Assembly (NCBI GenBank): GCA_038323475.1
Contig: JBBQHA010000004.1
Span: 1 to 61,584 of the forward strand
DNA from: SZAS-103 sp038323475
Lineage (GTDB): Bacteria; Pseudomonadota; Gammaproteobacteria; Xanthomonadales; Xanthomonadaceae
Length of the DNA: 61,584 bases
Reading direction: 5' to 3'
Positions 6,443-15,139 of this stretch are shown piece after piece. Every line of letters begins with the position of its first letter. Within the stretch, counting starts at the first letter, position 1. Below the pieces are notes generated by a model. That model saw only the letters and a list, made by a program, of their open reading frames with translations. It searched no databases and was not told the DNA's origin. The position numbers and the translations under genes were made by a program.

Positions 6443-8932
6443 TCAGCGGCAGGCGGCGGCCTGCCTGTGCACGCGATCGATCGCGGGACGATCCCCCGGC
6501 GGCGCACCGCCATCGGCGGCAAGCTGCTGCCATAGCGCATCGCTCGCGAGGCGATGGCTGCAGGCGTCTTTCGGATCGACGAGGACGTCGGCCAGGTCGC
6601 CCTGCACCACCGCGAGGTCGCGGCGCATCATCGACGCGTGCGGATCCTGGCTCACGAACGCCTGCCGCAACACAAGCGCTTCGCGATACGCGGCTTCGGC
6701 CGACGCGCGGGCGTCGAGCGCCTTGTGGGTCGCGCCGATGTTGTACCAGCTGTTCGCGAGTTCGCCGCGCGTGGTTTCGTCGCTCGCATCGTGTGCCGAG
6801 ATCGCCAGCTCCGCGTCGCGCGCTTTTTCGTAGCTTGCCAGTGCAAGGCCGTAGCGATGGGCCTCGTAGTAGGCATCGCCGAGTTTCTGGTCGCCGAGCG
6901 CGACCTGCCGCTTCGCCAGGACATCGGCCGGGTCGCGCGCCGCGACTTGCGCGAGCGCGGTACGGTACTTGATGAAAGCGTCGAGCATCGGCTGCTTGTC
7001 TGGCAGGTCGCTCATGTTTTCGCCGAGCCGCATCCACGAGTACGCCAGCATGCTGGTCGCCGTCTGGTCGTCCGGATGCGCCTGCAACCATCCCTGCAGG
7101 CGCACGATGCTTTTCTGCAGGAGGTCGCGCGCCTGCTGGGGGTGATTGAGCCAGCCTTCGGTGTAGCCGCGTTCCTGCTCGGACTGCCCGAGGAAAAGTT
7201 CGTAGGTGCGCTGGTCCTTGCGTGGGCCGCCGCGCTCCATCGTCGCCTGCGCCTGCGTGTAAAGATCCAGTGCGGCCTGCAGCTTGTTGGTCCAGAACAT
7301 CACGTTTCCCAGGCCCTCCTGCGCCCGCGCGATGCCGAATGCGCCGTCGGGTTCGCCTGTCGTCGCGAGCGCGCTCCATTCCACCAGCGCCTGCCGGTAG
7401 ATGCGTTCGGATTCGGCCAGCGCATTGCTCTGGTACAGCGCATCGGCCTGGTGCAACAGGATCTGCGCATGGATGTAGCGGCCCTTGGCGTCGTTCGGCG
7501 CGTCGCGCAGCAGGCTCTCGCTTTGCAGCCTGGCTTGTGCGTAGCTTTTCAGCGCGCCCTTCACGTCGCCGAGGTTGGTACCGCCGCCGCCCTGGACGTC
7601 GCCGACGCGCATCCAGGCTGCGGCGAGCTCGCGACGCAACGGCAACGAGGCGTCATTCTCGGCACCGAGCCGCTGCAGGTATGTCAGCGCCTCGTTCACG
7701 AGCAAGGCGCGTGCCTTGGTCGAACCGGGCAGCACCGCGAGCGCATCGTGCAGGTCGAAGATCATCGCGTGGGCAAGGCCGCGCACGTCCTCGAAGCGGC
7801 GCTCGGCGAGCGCGCGCTGCTCGTTCGCCAGATGCGCCTGCCAGAGACTGGCGACGAGGCCGCCGATCAAGGCCAGCGTCACCGCGACCGTCGCCGCGAC
7901 GGCGAGCGCGTTGCGGCGCAGGAACATGCGCGCGCGATACCAGAACGCGTCCGGCCGCGCGTGAATCGGTTCGTGCGCGATGAAGCGGCGCAGGTCGTCC
8001 GCGAACGCATCGACGCTCGCGTAACGTCGTTCCGGCGATTTCTGCAATGCCATCGACAACACCGTGTCGAGGTCGCCCGCGAGTTGCCGCGAACGCCTGC
8101 GGCGCTCGGACGTCAGCGTCATCGCATCGTCCAGCACCGCGCGGCTCGGCGGGGCCACCGGCGCATCGGTGAGCGCGTGCACCAGGGCAGCGGTGTCGCC
8201 GGTATCGAACTTGTAAGGGGAGACGCCGGTCAGCAGCCGGTACAGCAGGACGCCGAGCGAATACACGTCGCTGGCGACGCCGATCGGGCGCCCGAACACC
8301 TGCTCGGGGCTCGCGTAATCGGCGGTATAGGCGCGTTCGACGGTACGCGATTCCTCGCTTCCCTCGGCCGATTGCAGCAGTTTCGCGACGCCGAAATCCA
8401 GCAGCTTCGCCTGCCCGTCGCCATCGACGAGGATGTTGTTCGGCTTGATGTCCCGGTGCAGCACGAGTTGCCGGTGCGCATAGGCGAGCGCATCGCAGAC
8501 CTGCAGGAAGATGTCGAGGACGGCCTCGAGCGGGCGTCCCGCGAGCACCTCGTCGAGTGGCTTGCCGTCGACATACTCCATGACCAGGTACGGCCAGCCG
8601 AGCTCGCTTTCGCCGGCGTCGATGAGGCGCGCGATGTGCGGATGCTCGAGGCGGGCGAGCGCCTGCTTCTCGTCAGCGAACCGCTGGCGCGCGGCCGGCG
8701 TCAGCATCCCTCGCACGACCTTGAGCGCGACCTGCTTGTCGAAGCTCGCATCGGCGCGTTCGGCGAGATAGACCTCGCCCATGCCGCCGCTGCCAATCAC
8801 GCGCAGCACGCGCCAAGCGCCGATCCGCGCGCCGGGCGTCAGCCCCGTCGCCGCGCCCGGATCGCTGTTCAATACCCGTGTCGCTTCGTCCAAACCATGC
8901 TCCGCCCGATCGGACCATTTTGCGGTCGGCAT
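6443..8932 (-). CDS. PknB-type Ser/Thr protein kinase with helical repeat C-terminus
   Basis: An 829-aa membrane-anchored Hanks-type kinase. Kinase domain about residues 36-320: glycine loop GSGGMGEVYL (47-56), catalytic Lys71, HRDIKPNN (159-166) and DFG (179-181), so all key residues for activity are present. One membrane segment follows (about 341-363), placing the remainder outside the cytoplasm. Residues about 370-815 are helical and TPR-like, with recurring A-x-Y segments such as ALASYEKARD and AEAAYREALV. This layout is common in planctomycetes, acidobacteria and some xanthomonads, where it stands beside an ECF sigma factor, but no such gene is next to it here. Substrate unknown. It is followed by an unrelated minus-strand lipoprotein gene upstream. 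Confidence 0.9.
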   Translation of the reverse strand: MPTAKWSDRAEHGLDEATRVLNSDPGAATGLTPGARIGAWRVLRVIGSGGMGEVYLAERADASFDKQVALKVVRGMLTPAARQRFADEKQALARLEHPHIARLIDAGESELGWPYLVMEYVDGKPLDEVLAGRPLEAVLDIFLQVCDALAYAHRQLVLHRDIKPNNILVDGDGQAKLLDFGVAKLLQSAEGSEESRTVERAYTADYASPEQVFGRPIGVASDVYSLGVLLYRLLTGVSPYKFDTGDTAALVHALTDAPVAPPSRAVLDDAMTLTSERRRRSRQLAGDLDTVLSMALQKSPERRYASVDAFADDLRRFIAHEPIHARPDAFWYRARMFLRRNALAVAATVAVTLALIGGLVASLWQAHLANEQRALAERRFEDVRGLAHAMIFDLHDALAVLPGSTKARALLVNEALTYLQRLGAENDASLPLRRELAAAWMRVGDVQGGGGTNLGDVKGALKSYAQARLQSESLLRDAPNDAKGRYIHAQILLHQADALYQSNALAESERIYRQALVEWSALATTGEPDGAFGIARAQEGLGNVMFWTNKLQAALDLYTQAQATMERGGPRKDQRTYELFLGQSEQERGYTEGWLNHPQQARDLLQKSIVRLQGWLQAHPDDQTATSMLAYSWMRLGENMSDLPDKQPMLDAFIKYRTALAQVAARDPADVLAKRQVALGDQKLGDAYYEAHRYGLALASYEKARDAELAISAHDASDETTRGELANSWYNIGATHKALDARASAEAAYREALVLRQAFVSQDPHASMMRRDLAVVQGDLADVLVDPKDACSHRLASDALWQQLAADGGAPPGDRPAIDRVHRQAAACR

Positions 8933-8952
8933 GGCTGCTGCTCAAGCGCCGC

Positions 8953-8985
8953 AAAAAAACAGGACGCGAATGGTTCCGCGTCCTG
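8953..8985 (-). terminator. Rho-independent terminator of the lipoprotein gene
   Basis: Read on the minus strand, a perfect 9-bp stem (CAGGACGCG with CGCGTCCTG, 8-base loop) is followed directly by a run of seven T. It lies 25 bases behind the stop at 9010, and just upstream of the kinase start, so the kinase needs its own promoter. Confidence 0.85.
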
Positions 8986-9009
8986 CCGTTGGGTGCCCCT
9001 ACATCGGGC

Positions 9010-9495
9010 TTACTTGACCTCGAAATCCTTGCTCTGGACGACGTTCCCATCGAGGGAAATCTCGACCTTGTACTTGCCTGCCGGCCAGCCGTCGGGCTTT
9101 GCGATCTGGAAGTCGGTCACTCCGCTGCCGAGGAAATCGAGTTCCTTGCTCTCGGTGTTGACGACCTGCCCATCCTGGTAAGTCCACTTCGCACCCAGCT
9201 TTCCGGCCACGGTGGTCGCCGAGTCGCTGGTGAAGGTGGATACCGCGGCGATGATCGTGTCCTTCGGATGGAAACTCGCGCTGGGCACGGTGACCTTCAT
9301 GTCGGTGCCGACGGCATTTCCAAGATCGACGCCAGAGATGGCAACCGTCGTGGCCATTGGCACAGACGCCGGCTGCGGCGGCGTCGCGACCACCGGCGGC
9401 GGCGCGGCGGCTTCTTCCTGTTTCTTGCAGCCGGCCAAGGCCAGCGCGGCGACGAGTGCCGCGGCAGCGATGCGGGTAAGGTGACTGGTCTTCAT
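9010..9495 (-). CDS. Small lipoprotein of unknown function
   Basis: A 161-aa protein beginning MKTSHLTR with a lipoprotein signal ending LALAGC (lipobox Cys about residue 22), a Pro/Ala linker, and a compact beta-rich domain. The ATG at 9495 is chosen because AGGAG lies eight bases upstream and it starts the signal peptide; the frame is open a further 23 codons. The C-terminal part (GWPAGKYKVEISLDGNVVQSKDFEVK without gaps reads as an Ig-like beta sandwich end) suggests a periplasmic binding or surface domain. No enzymatic motif. A good terminator follows it. Confidence 0.75.
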   Translation of the reverse strand: MKTSHLTRIAAAALVAALALAGCKKQEEAAAPPPVVATPPQPASVPMATTVAISGVDLGNAVGTDMKVTVPSASFHPKDTIIAAVSTFTSDSATTVAGKLGAKWTYQDGQVVNTESKELDFLGSGVTDFQIAKPDGWPAGKYKVEISLDGNVVQSKDFEVK

Positions 9496-9556
9496 GAGTA
9501 GCTCCTGGAATTCTGGATCGAGGGTAGGCGACGACGTGTAGCGCGTGAGCGCTGGC

Positions 9557-9874
9557 TCAGCCATCGTTCGCGGGAATTTTCAGCACCTGGCCCGGGAAGA
9601 TCTTGTCGGGATCCTGCAGCTGGTCGCGGTTCGCTTCGAAGATCGGCTTCCAGTTCGGCTTGCCGTAGAAATGCTTGGCGATGTGGGAAAGGGTGTCGCC
9701 CTTGACCACGGTATAGGTCTGGGCGCTGCCGCCGACGATCTCTTCGGTGGAGGTCACGGTGGACTGCACATTGCTGAAATCGGGCTTGGCCGAGGTCTGC
9801 TCCGTGCTGGTGACGCTGCCTTGCACGTTGGAAAAGTCGGGTTTGCCTGAGGGTGTGTTCAATGGGGGTCTCAA
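9557..9874 (-). CDS. LysM-domain peptidoglycan-binding protein
   Basis: A 105-aa protein without an evident signal peptide. The C-terminal half (about 52-101) is a LysM domain: YTVVKGDTLSHIAKHFYG at its start and PGQVLKIP at its end. The N-terminal half holds a tandem repeat, two copies of KPDFSNVQ followed by a VTSTE segment. LysM binds N-acetylglucosamine in peptidoglycan. Start is uncertain: the frame opens with TTG at 9874, another TTG lies at 9862, and no clear Shine-Dalgarno is present. It sits 61 bases upstream of the lipoprotein gene on the same strand and may be co-transcribed. Confidence 0.8.
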   Translation of the reverse strand: MRPPLNTPSGKPDFSNVQGSVTSTEQTSAKPDFSNVQSTVTSTEEIVGGSAQTYTVVKGDTLSHIAKHFYGKPNWKPIFEANRDQLQDPDKIFPGQVLKIPANDG

Positions 9875-10033
9875 TCGGTAGGGAACCGACCGACACCATA
9901 GGGCATGGCGGTGAACGAGGCGTAAAGCAGATGTCGTGGCGCGTTTTTGCCGACAATCCGGACGTGCGTGCGCTTCCGGCAGATGCGTTTATCCGGCCGG
10001 TCGCGAATCGTCTGCGGCGCAACCCTGCCTCCA

Positions 10034-11137
10034 CTAGGTCCGGGATCGGTCGCGCAACTGCAGGAACGGTCGCTCGATCGCGTAGTGGAGCAGCGCACCG
10101 GCAAGCAATGCCGCGATGCCATAGACCGCGAACGCCAGCAGCCCGCGGCCTTCCAGCTGCGAGCCGAACGCGCTGGATACCATGTGGTACACCGGCTTGT
10201 GCACGAGGTAGAGGCTGTACGAAGTCAGCGCGAGCCAACCCGCGCCCGGCACGCGCCAGCGCCCGATCCAGCTGCGCGTGTCCGCTCCGGCGAAGACCAG
10301 CAGCGCGAGTCCGGCCGACAGCACCGGCCAGCCGACCGCATTGCCAACCAGGCCGGTGCGCTCGCGGAACAGCCACATCGCCAGCGCGACCACCACGAGT
10401 CCGGCCATCAGGGCGACATTTGCGCTCGCCTGCAGGCGATCCCACAGCGGCCGGCGGAAGATCTTCACCGGCGCCAGCACGACGCCCGCGAGCAGGCCGT
10501 CGAGGCGGTTCCAGGTCGGGTAGTACATGTCTTCGATGAAGCGGCGGTCGAAACCGCGCGCGGCGTTTTCCACACCCTGCACCGGCGCCATGTCGAACAG
10601 CCAGATACTGGTCCGGATCGCGATCCCGGCCAGCACGATCGCCACGCAGACCGAGACGAACTTCGTCATCGAAGGCCGCCGCGTCAGCCACCACGCAAGC
10701 AAGGGGAACACGAGATAGAAATGTTCTTCCACGCACAACGACCACGCGTGCGAGAACGCCTTGTTGTGCTCGTAGTCGATCAGGAAATTGACCGTGAACG
10801 TCGCGAACTGCCACCACGGCTGCATGCCTGGCGCTTCGCGGAACGCGGGAATCCACAGGTACAACGCCAGTACGACGAAGAACGCCGGCAGGATGCGGAA
10901 CGCCCGACGCAGGTAGAAGTCGCCGAAGTCCAGGCGTTCGCCGCGCGCCAGTGGCTTCAGCACCTGCGATCCGATCAGGAATCCGCTGAGCACGAAGAAC
11001 AGGTCTACGCCCATCCAGCCGAAACGCGACAGCCAGCCGAAGTCGTCGCCGAGGCCGCCGACGACGAAGGAGTGGAACAGCATCACCCAGACGATGGCGA
11101 GGGCGCGCAGGAGGTCGAGACCGGGGAGTCGGCTCAT
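10034..11137 (-). CDS. Acyltransferase 3 (OafA/YrhL-like) membrane enzyme
   Basis: A 367-aa integral membrane acyltransferase with about ten membrane segments. The N-terminal LPGLDLLRALAIVWVMLFH carries the family His. GVDLFFVLSGFLIG, FYLRRAFRILP and AWSLCVEEHFYLVFPLL are the other hallmark segments. These enzymes O-acylate cell-surface sugars such as O-antigen, peptidoglycan or exopolysaccharide; the acceptor here is unknown. ATG at 11137 is used in preference to an in-frame TTG at 11164. No glycan cluster surrounds it. The 159 bases downstream hold nothing recognisable. Confidence 0.88.
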   Translation of the reverse strand: MSRLPGLDLLRALAIVWVMLFHSFVVGGLGDDFGWLSRFGWMGVDLFFVLSGFLIGSQVLKPLARGERLDFGDFYLRRAFRILPAFFVVLALYLWIPAFREAPGMQPWWQFATFTVNFLIDYEHNKAFSHAWSLCVEEHFYLVFPLLAWWLTRRPSMTKFVSVCVAIVLAGIAIRTSIWLFDMAPVQGVENAARGFDRRFIEDMYYPTWNRLDGLLAGVVLAPVKIFRRPLWDRLQASANVALMAGLVVVALAMWLFRERTGLVGNAVGWPVLSAGLALLVFAGADTRSWIGRWRVPGAGWLALTSYSLYLVHKPVYHMVSSAFGSQLEGRGLLAFAVYGIAALLAGALLHYAIERPFLQLRDRSRT

Positions 11138-11207
11138 GGAGTTTCGCCAGATGGAATGTTTCAAATTGACTGCGATCGCAGCGCCTGCTCAATCCCACTC
11201 CATCGCA

Positions 11208-12077
11208 TTACTCGCGACGGAATTGATCGAAGAAGGGGTGGTCGATCTCGAAGACCTGTTTTGGCTTCACCCCGAGCTTTGCCTCTTCAAACAACCCGAC
11301 CAGCCGTTCTCCATCCACCAGCTCGATGGGCACGACTCCGTCGCGCGAAGCTTCCGTTTCTGCGTCTGCGGTGAATCGGCCGGTTGTGATAAACACGCCT
11401 TTCTCGGCGCGACCCAGTAGTGCATTGCGGAATTCGCCGACTGCCGCCCTCGACACGACATCCTTGTAGCGCTTGGCCTGGAACGCGACTTTCATGCTGA
11501 CAAAAGGACTCAAGCGCAAGACGCCGTAGCCGTCGATTCCGCCATCTCGCGACTTCTGCGTGACTTCGACATCTTCAAACCCGTGTTCGCGGAGTAGTCG
11601 CTGGCAGAGCAATTCGAATCCGTAGGGCGGAAGTGCCTTCAGCAACCCCAGCAGGGTTTGTTCCTGTACCTCGTCTGGGGGCAATGATTCCTGGGCTTCT
11701 GCTTCGTTCGCATCCACCACGGCAACAGCTTGTTTCCCACTCGCACGATTGACCTTGCTTCGATGCGCGAGAAGATCGCGTGAGGCAGCGTCGTCGAGAT
11801 GTGTCTTCCACCCAAGCGAAGTCAGCGTCCAAACGCCACGTTTACTGTCGTCGAGCAGCCCCTGCCACACCAGGAATTGGCGCGCCCAAGCAACCTGATT
11901 GTAGAAACGATTGACTCCGGTCTTGGTGATTGATTCGGTTATTTCTGGGGCGAGTTTCAGTTCGCGCTGAATCCATGTTGAAACCTCCTTCGGCTTCGCC
12001 GAGCCTCCTGTCGTCCTGAGGCAGTCGAGGATTGGCCCCAGCCAGCGACCGACTGCGGATTTCCCTTGCTTCGTCAT
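11208..12077 (-). CDS. mrr: Mrr-family type IV restriction endonuclease
   Basis: A 289-aa protein with an N-terminal winged-helix Mrr_N domain (about 1-95) and a C-terminal PD-(D/E)xK Mrr-catalytic domain (about 155-285). Catalytic signature: GGIDGYG with the Asp, then AFQAKRY with the QxK pair, preceded by FEDVEVTQKSRDGG. Mrr enzymes cut DNA carrying foreign methylation, acting as nucleoid-associated defence. ATG at 12077 is chosen; a TTG at 12086 would overlap the PII stop. It sits directly behind the PII gene on the same strand, an odd partner, and its coding sequence looks less GC-rich than its neighbours. Recent acquisition is plausible. Confidence 0.88.
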   Translation of the reverse strand: MTKQGKSAVGRWLGPILDCLRTTGGSAKPKEVSTWIQRELKLAPEITESITKTGVNRFYNQVAWARQFLVWQGLLDDSKRGVWTLTSLGWKTHLDDAASRDLLAHRSKVNRASGKQAVAVVDANEAEAQESLPPDEVQEQTLLGLLKALPPYGFELLCQRLLREHGFEDVEVTQKSRDGGIDGYGVLRLSPFVSMKVAFQAKRYKDVVSRAAVGEFRNALLGRAEKGVFITTGRFTADAETEASRDGVVPIELVDGERLVGLFEEAKLGVKPKQVFEIDHPFFDQFRRE

Positions 12078-12082
12078 TCCTT

Positions 12083-12421
12083 TCAAAGCGCATCCCCATC
12101 CAGCTCCCCCGTCCGGATCCGCACCACGCGGTCGAGGTCGTACACGAAGATCTTGCCGTCGCCGATCTTGCCGGTGCCGGCGGCGTGCATGATCGCTTCG
12201 ACGACGCGCTCGGCCTGGTCGTCGGCGACGGCGACTTCGAGCTTGATCTTGGGCAGGAAGTCGACCACGTACTCGGCGCCGCGATACAGCTCGGTGTGGC
12301 CTTTCTGGCGGCCGAAACCCTTGACTTCGGTCGCGGTGATGCCGTTGACGCCGGCCTCTGACAGCGCCTCGCGCACGTCGTCCAGCTTGAATGGCTTGAT
12401 GATGGCCATGACCATTTTCAT
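12083..12421 (-). CDS. glnK: Nitrogen regulatory protein PII
   Basis: A 112-aa trimeric signal protein sensing 2-oxoglutarate, ATP/ADP and (by uridylylation) glutamine. The T-loop reads KGHTELYRGAEYVVDF with uridylylation site Tyr51; the B-loop TGKIGDGKIFV is intact. Length is exact for the family. Sequence does not cleanly separate GlnB from GlnK, and no amtB follows, because the next gene is mrr. Start ATG at 12421 is fixed by the conserved MKMVMAIIKPF. Partners in the window are NtrB/NtrC and glutamine synthetase at the right end. Confidence 0.93.
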   Translation of the reverse strand: MKMVMAIIKPFKLDDVREALSEAGVNGITATEVKGFGRQKGHTELYRGAEYVVDFLPKIKLEVAVADDQAERVVEAIMHAAGTGKIGDGKIFVYDLDRVVRIRTGELDGDAL

Positions 12422-12746
12422 GCGGTGCGCTCCGGTGCCTCGCGGCCTGTCGGGAGAGTGTAGCGGGCCGCGCGCCGCGATGGATTGCACGCGTCGCGCC
12501 GACATGATTTAGTCACCCCACCGGCATGCGGGGGTAGGAAATCTCCTACATCCTGTCGCTGGCTTCGCCGACTGCGCGGCCGCCGCGCCTGGGCAAGACT
12601 GGCATCCGGCAACCACAACTGCTCCGGAACAAACAAGATCGATCGACCGGAACAGTACCCCCACCCTTGCCCTCCCCCGCTGCCGCAAGGGAGGGAAACC
12701 GGATGGCACTCAAACGCTGAGTGTCGGACCTATCGAAGGAACCGCC
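12422..12746. other. Divergent intergenic region glnK/ubiK with palindromes
   Basis: This 325-base gap holds no gene that could be supported. It contains a perfect palindrome GTAGGA-AATC-TCCTAC (12534-12549), just left of it an inverted pair ACCCC/GGGGT (about 12515-12535), a possible -10 for glnK (TACACT on the minus strand near 12460), and a short hairpin repeat at 12667-12698. No sigma-54 promoter was found for the PII gene on reading. Confidence 0.5.
12667..12698. repeat. Short copy of the dispersed hairpin repeat
   Basis: CCCTCCC (12670-12676) pairs with GGGAGGG (12689-12695) around a CCGCTGCCGCAA loop. Same stem as the copies at 15593 and 19826. Confidence 0.6.
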
Positions 12747-13013
12747 ATGATCGACCTCAAATCCATCGACGACCTCGCCCGCCGTCTGCACGAACTGGTT
12801 CCGCCGGGCGTGCGCGAGGCAACCGGCGACCTGCAGCAGCATTTCCGCTCGACCCTGCAGGTTGGACTCGGCAGGCTCGACCTGGTCACCCGCGAGGAGT
12901 TCGACGTGCAGCGCGCCGTGCTGCTGCGAACCCGCGAGAAACTCGAGCTCGTCGAGAACATGTTGATGCTGGTCGAAGCGCGGCTTGATGCGCTGACCGG
13001 CCCCAACCACTAA
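12747..13013 (+). CDS. ubiK: Ubiquinone biosynthesis accessory factor UbiK (YqiC/BMFP)
   Basis: An 88-aa coiled-coil protein of the BMFP/YqiC family. N-terminal amphipathic helix, then DLVTREEFDVQRAVLLRTREKLELVE, the signature segment of the trimeric coiled coil. UbiK works with UbiJ in the lipid-associated complex that makes ubiquinone; ubiJ and ubiB are 11 kb to the right here. AGGA (12736-12739) precedes the ATG by seven bases. It is followed by comM, as in xanthomonads. Confidence 0.9.
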   Translation: MIDLKSIDDLARRLHELVPPGVREATGDLQQHFRSTLQVGLGRLDLVTREEFDVQRAVLLRTREKLELVENMLMLVEARLDALTGPNH

Positions 13014-13137
13014 ACCGTCGCGCAGCGACGCCTCCGCCCCTCCCGCACAGGGACGGCGGAGGACCACTGGCGAAGCCGGTGGTTCAGGGACCCGTCCCTG
13101 CTTTCGCACCGTACGCGACAACACCGGGAATACGACG

Positions 13138-14655
13138 ATGAGCCTGGCGCTGGTCCACAGCCGCGCCCGCGAGGGCGTACGCGCGCCGGCGGTGCAGGTC
13201 GAGGTGCATCTCTCTGGCGGCCTGCCGATCACCACCGTCGTCGGTCTGCCCGAAGCCGCGGTACGCGAGAGCAGGGACCGCGTCCGCGCGGCGATCCAGA
13301 ACGCGCAATTCGAGTATCCACAGCGCCGGGTCACGGTGAACCTGGCCCCCGCGGACCTGCCCAAGGACGGCGCGCGTTTCGACCTGCCGATCGCGCTCGG
13401 CATCCTCGCCGCCTCGGGCCAGATCCCGATGGAACAGCTGGCGCGCTGCGAATTCCTTGGCGAGCTCGCGCTGACCGGCGCGCTGCGTCCGGTCGACGGC
13501 GTGCTGCCCGCTGCGCTTGCCGCGACCGCCGACGGACGGACCTTGTTCCTGCCGCAGGCCAATGGCGCGGAGGCCGCGCTGGTATCCGGTGTCGACGCGC
13601 GCACCGCGCGCACCCTGCTGGAAATCTGTGCGCACCTGCAGGGCGTGAAGTTGCTCCCCGAAGCCGTCGCCGAGCCGGTCATCGCAAATCACGACGGCCC
13701 GGACCTCGCCGACGTGCGTGGCCAGGCCCATGCGCGGCGCGCTCTGGAGATCGCCGCGGCCGGCGGCCACCACATGTTGCTGATCGGTCCGCCCGGCTGC
13801 GGCAAGACCCTGCTCGCCACGCGCCTGCCCGGCATCCTGCCGCCGATGTCGGAAGCAGAAGCGCTGGAAACCGCTGCGATCGGATCGGTCAGCGGTCGCG
13901 GCGTCGATCTCGCGCGCTGGAAGCAACGTCCCTATCGATCGCCGCACCACACCGCGAGCGCAGTCGCCCTGGTCGGCGGCGGCGCGGAGCCGCGCCCGGG
14001 CGAGATCTCGCTCGCGCACCACGGCGTGCTGTTCCTCGACGAACTCGCCGAATGGGACCGGCGCACCCTTGACGTCTTGCGTGAGCCGATGGAATCGGGC
14101 CGCGTGAGCATCTCGCGCGCAGCGCGACAGGCCGAATTCCCGGCGCGTTTCCAACTGGTCGCCGCGATGAACCCGTGTCCTTGCGGCTGGGCCGGCGACC
14201 CGTCGGGACGCTGCCATTGCACCGGCGAACAGGTCGCACGTTATCGCGCGAAATTGTCAGGACCGTTGCTCGACCGCATCGACCTGCACGTGAGCGTGCC
14301 GCGCTTGTCGCATGGCGAGTTGCGGCCCGATGCGCCGCAAGGCGAGTCTTCGTCGGTCGTGCGCGAGCGCGTGATCCACGCGCACGCAATCCAGCTGCAG
14401 CGTTCAGGCAAATCCAATGCACTCCTCGGCCAGCGCGAGACCGAGCGGATCTGCCGGCTATCTCCTCCGGATCAGACCTTGCTCGAGCGCGCAATCGATG
14501 CCTTGCAGCTGTCCGCACGCGGAACCCATCGCATCCTGCGCATGGCGCGGACGATTGCCGACCTCGCGGGCAGCGAGGCGATCACGACCACGCACCTGTC
14601 GGAAGCGATCGGCTATCGGCAGATGGATCGGCGCAGCGCGCCGATGGCCGCATAG
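13138..14655 (+). CDS. comM: ComM, YifB-family AAA+ helicase
   Basis: A 505-aa Mg-chelatase-like AAA+ ATPase that drives branch migration during natural transformation. N-terminal Lon-protease-like domain (about 1-165), Walker A GPPGCGKT (217-224), Walker B VLFLDELAEW, PYRSPHHTAS and the Cys-rich MNPCPCGWAGD/CHC insert, then the C-terminal Mg-chelatase domain ending in SARGTHRILRMARTIADL. Length matches the family. Its presence implies at least part of a DNA-uptake and recombination capacity, though no uptake genes lie in the window. Downstream is a palindrome GCCCGCGCGGGC (14692-14703). Confidence 0.95.
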   Translation: MSLALVHSRAREGVRAPAVQVEVHLSGGLPITTVVGLPEAAVRESRDRVRAAIQNAQFEYPQRRVTVNLAPADLPKDGARFDLPIALGILAASGQIPMEQLARCEFLGELALTGALRPVDGVLPAALAATADGRTLFLPQANGAEAALVSGVDARTARTLLEICAHLQGVKLLPEAVAEPVIANHDGPDLADVRGQAHARRALEIAAAGGHHMLLIGPPGCGKTLLATRLPGILPPMSEAEALETAAIGSVSGRGVDLARWKQRPYRSPHHTASAVALVGGGAEPRPGEISLAHHGVLFLDELAEWDRRTLDVLREPMESGRVSISRAARQAEFPARFQLVAAMNPCPCGWAGDPSGRCHCTGEQVARYRAKLSGPLLDRIDLHVSVPRLSHGELRPDAPQGESSSVVRERVIHAHAIQLQRSGKSNALLGQRETERICRLSPPDQTLLERAIDALQLSARGTHRILRMARTIADLAGSEAITTTHLSEAIGYRQMDRRSAPMAA

Positions 14656-14719
14656 GCGACGATCGACCTCCTCGGCACCTTCGACAGCCACGCCCGCGCG
14701 GGCGATGTAGGATAGGCGC

Positions 14720-15085
14720 ATGAACCCGAGACCCGGCTTCGTCGTATTCACCATGTTGGCTACGCTGCTCTGCGCATGCGCATCGAACAGCGGCGCGGCT
14801 CCCGTTCCTTCGACGGCTGGATCGGCACGCTCGCCGCAGCCCGCGCATGCTGTACCAGCACCGCCTGCTTCGCCGAACGCTGCAAAGCCGTGCGGCTTCA
14901 GCCCCAGCGACTGGTGTTCCTCGCCGCCCGGCGATGTTTGCGGCACCCACCACGATGCAGCATCGTGCAAAGCCGATGCGCGTTGCCTGGGAATGCACTA
15001 CCGCGGTGAATCGGCGGTGGCATGCCACTTCGACAAGCGCGGATTCGCCGACAACTGCCCGACGGTCGGCTGCGTTTCGCGCTGA
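14720..15085 (+). CDS. Cys-rich lipoprotein of unknown function
   Basis: A 121-aa protein with a lipoprotein signal (lipobox LLCAC, Cys about residue 19), a short Ala/Pro/Ser linker and a compact C-terminal domain with eight further cysteines (CGFSPSDWCSSPPGDVC, CKADARC, CHF, CPTVGC), which would form disulfides in the periplasm. No family recognised. A -10-like TAGGAT lies at 14709-14714 only a few bases before the ATG, so any transcript would have a very short leader. Confidence 0.65.
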   Translation: MNPRPGFVVFTMLATLLCACASNSGAAPVPSTAGSARSPQPAHAVPAPPASPNAAKPCGFSPSDWCSSPPGDVCGTHHDAASCKADARCLGMHYRGESAVACHFDKRGFADNCPTVGCVSR

Positions 15086-15139
15086 ACCATCCTTGCTCAC
15101 AATCGGCGCAAGGATCGGACGAGACTCGCGGAGGTCGTG

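Noticed and set aside
12422..12560. NtrC-controlled sigma-54 promoter for the PII gene
   Set aside because: No GG-N10-GC element with acceptable context was found on the glnK strand in this region.
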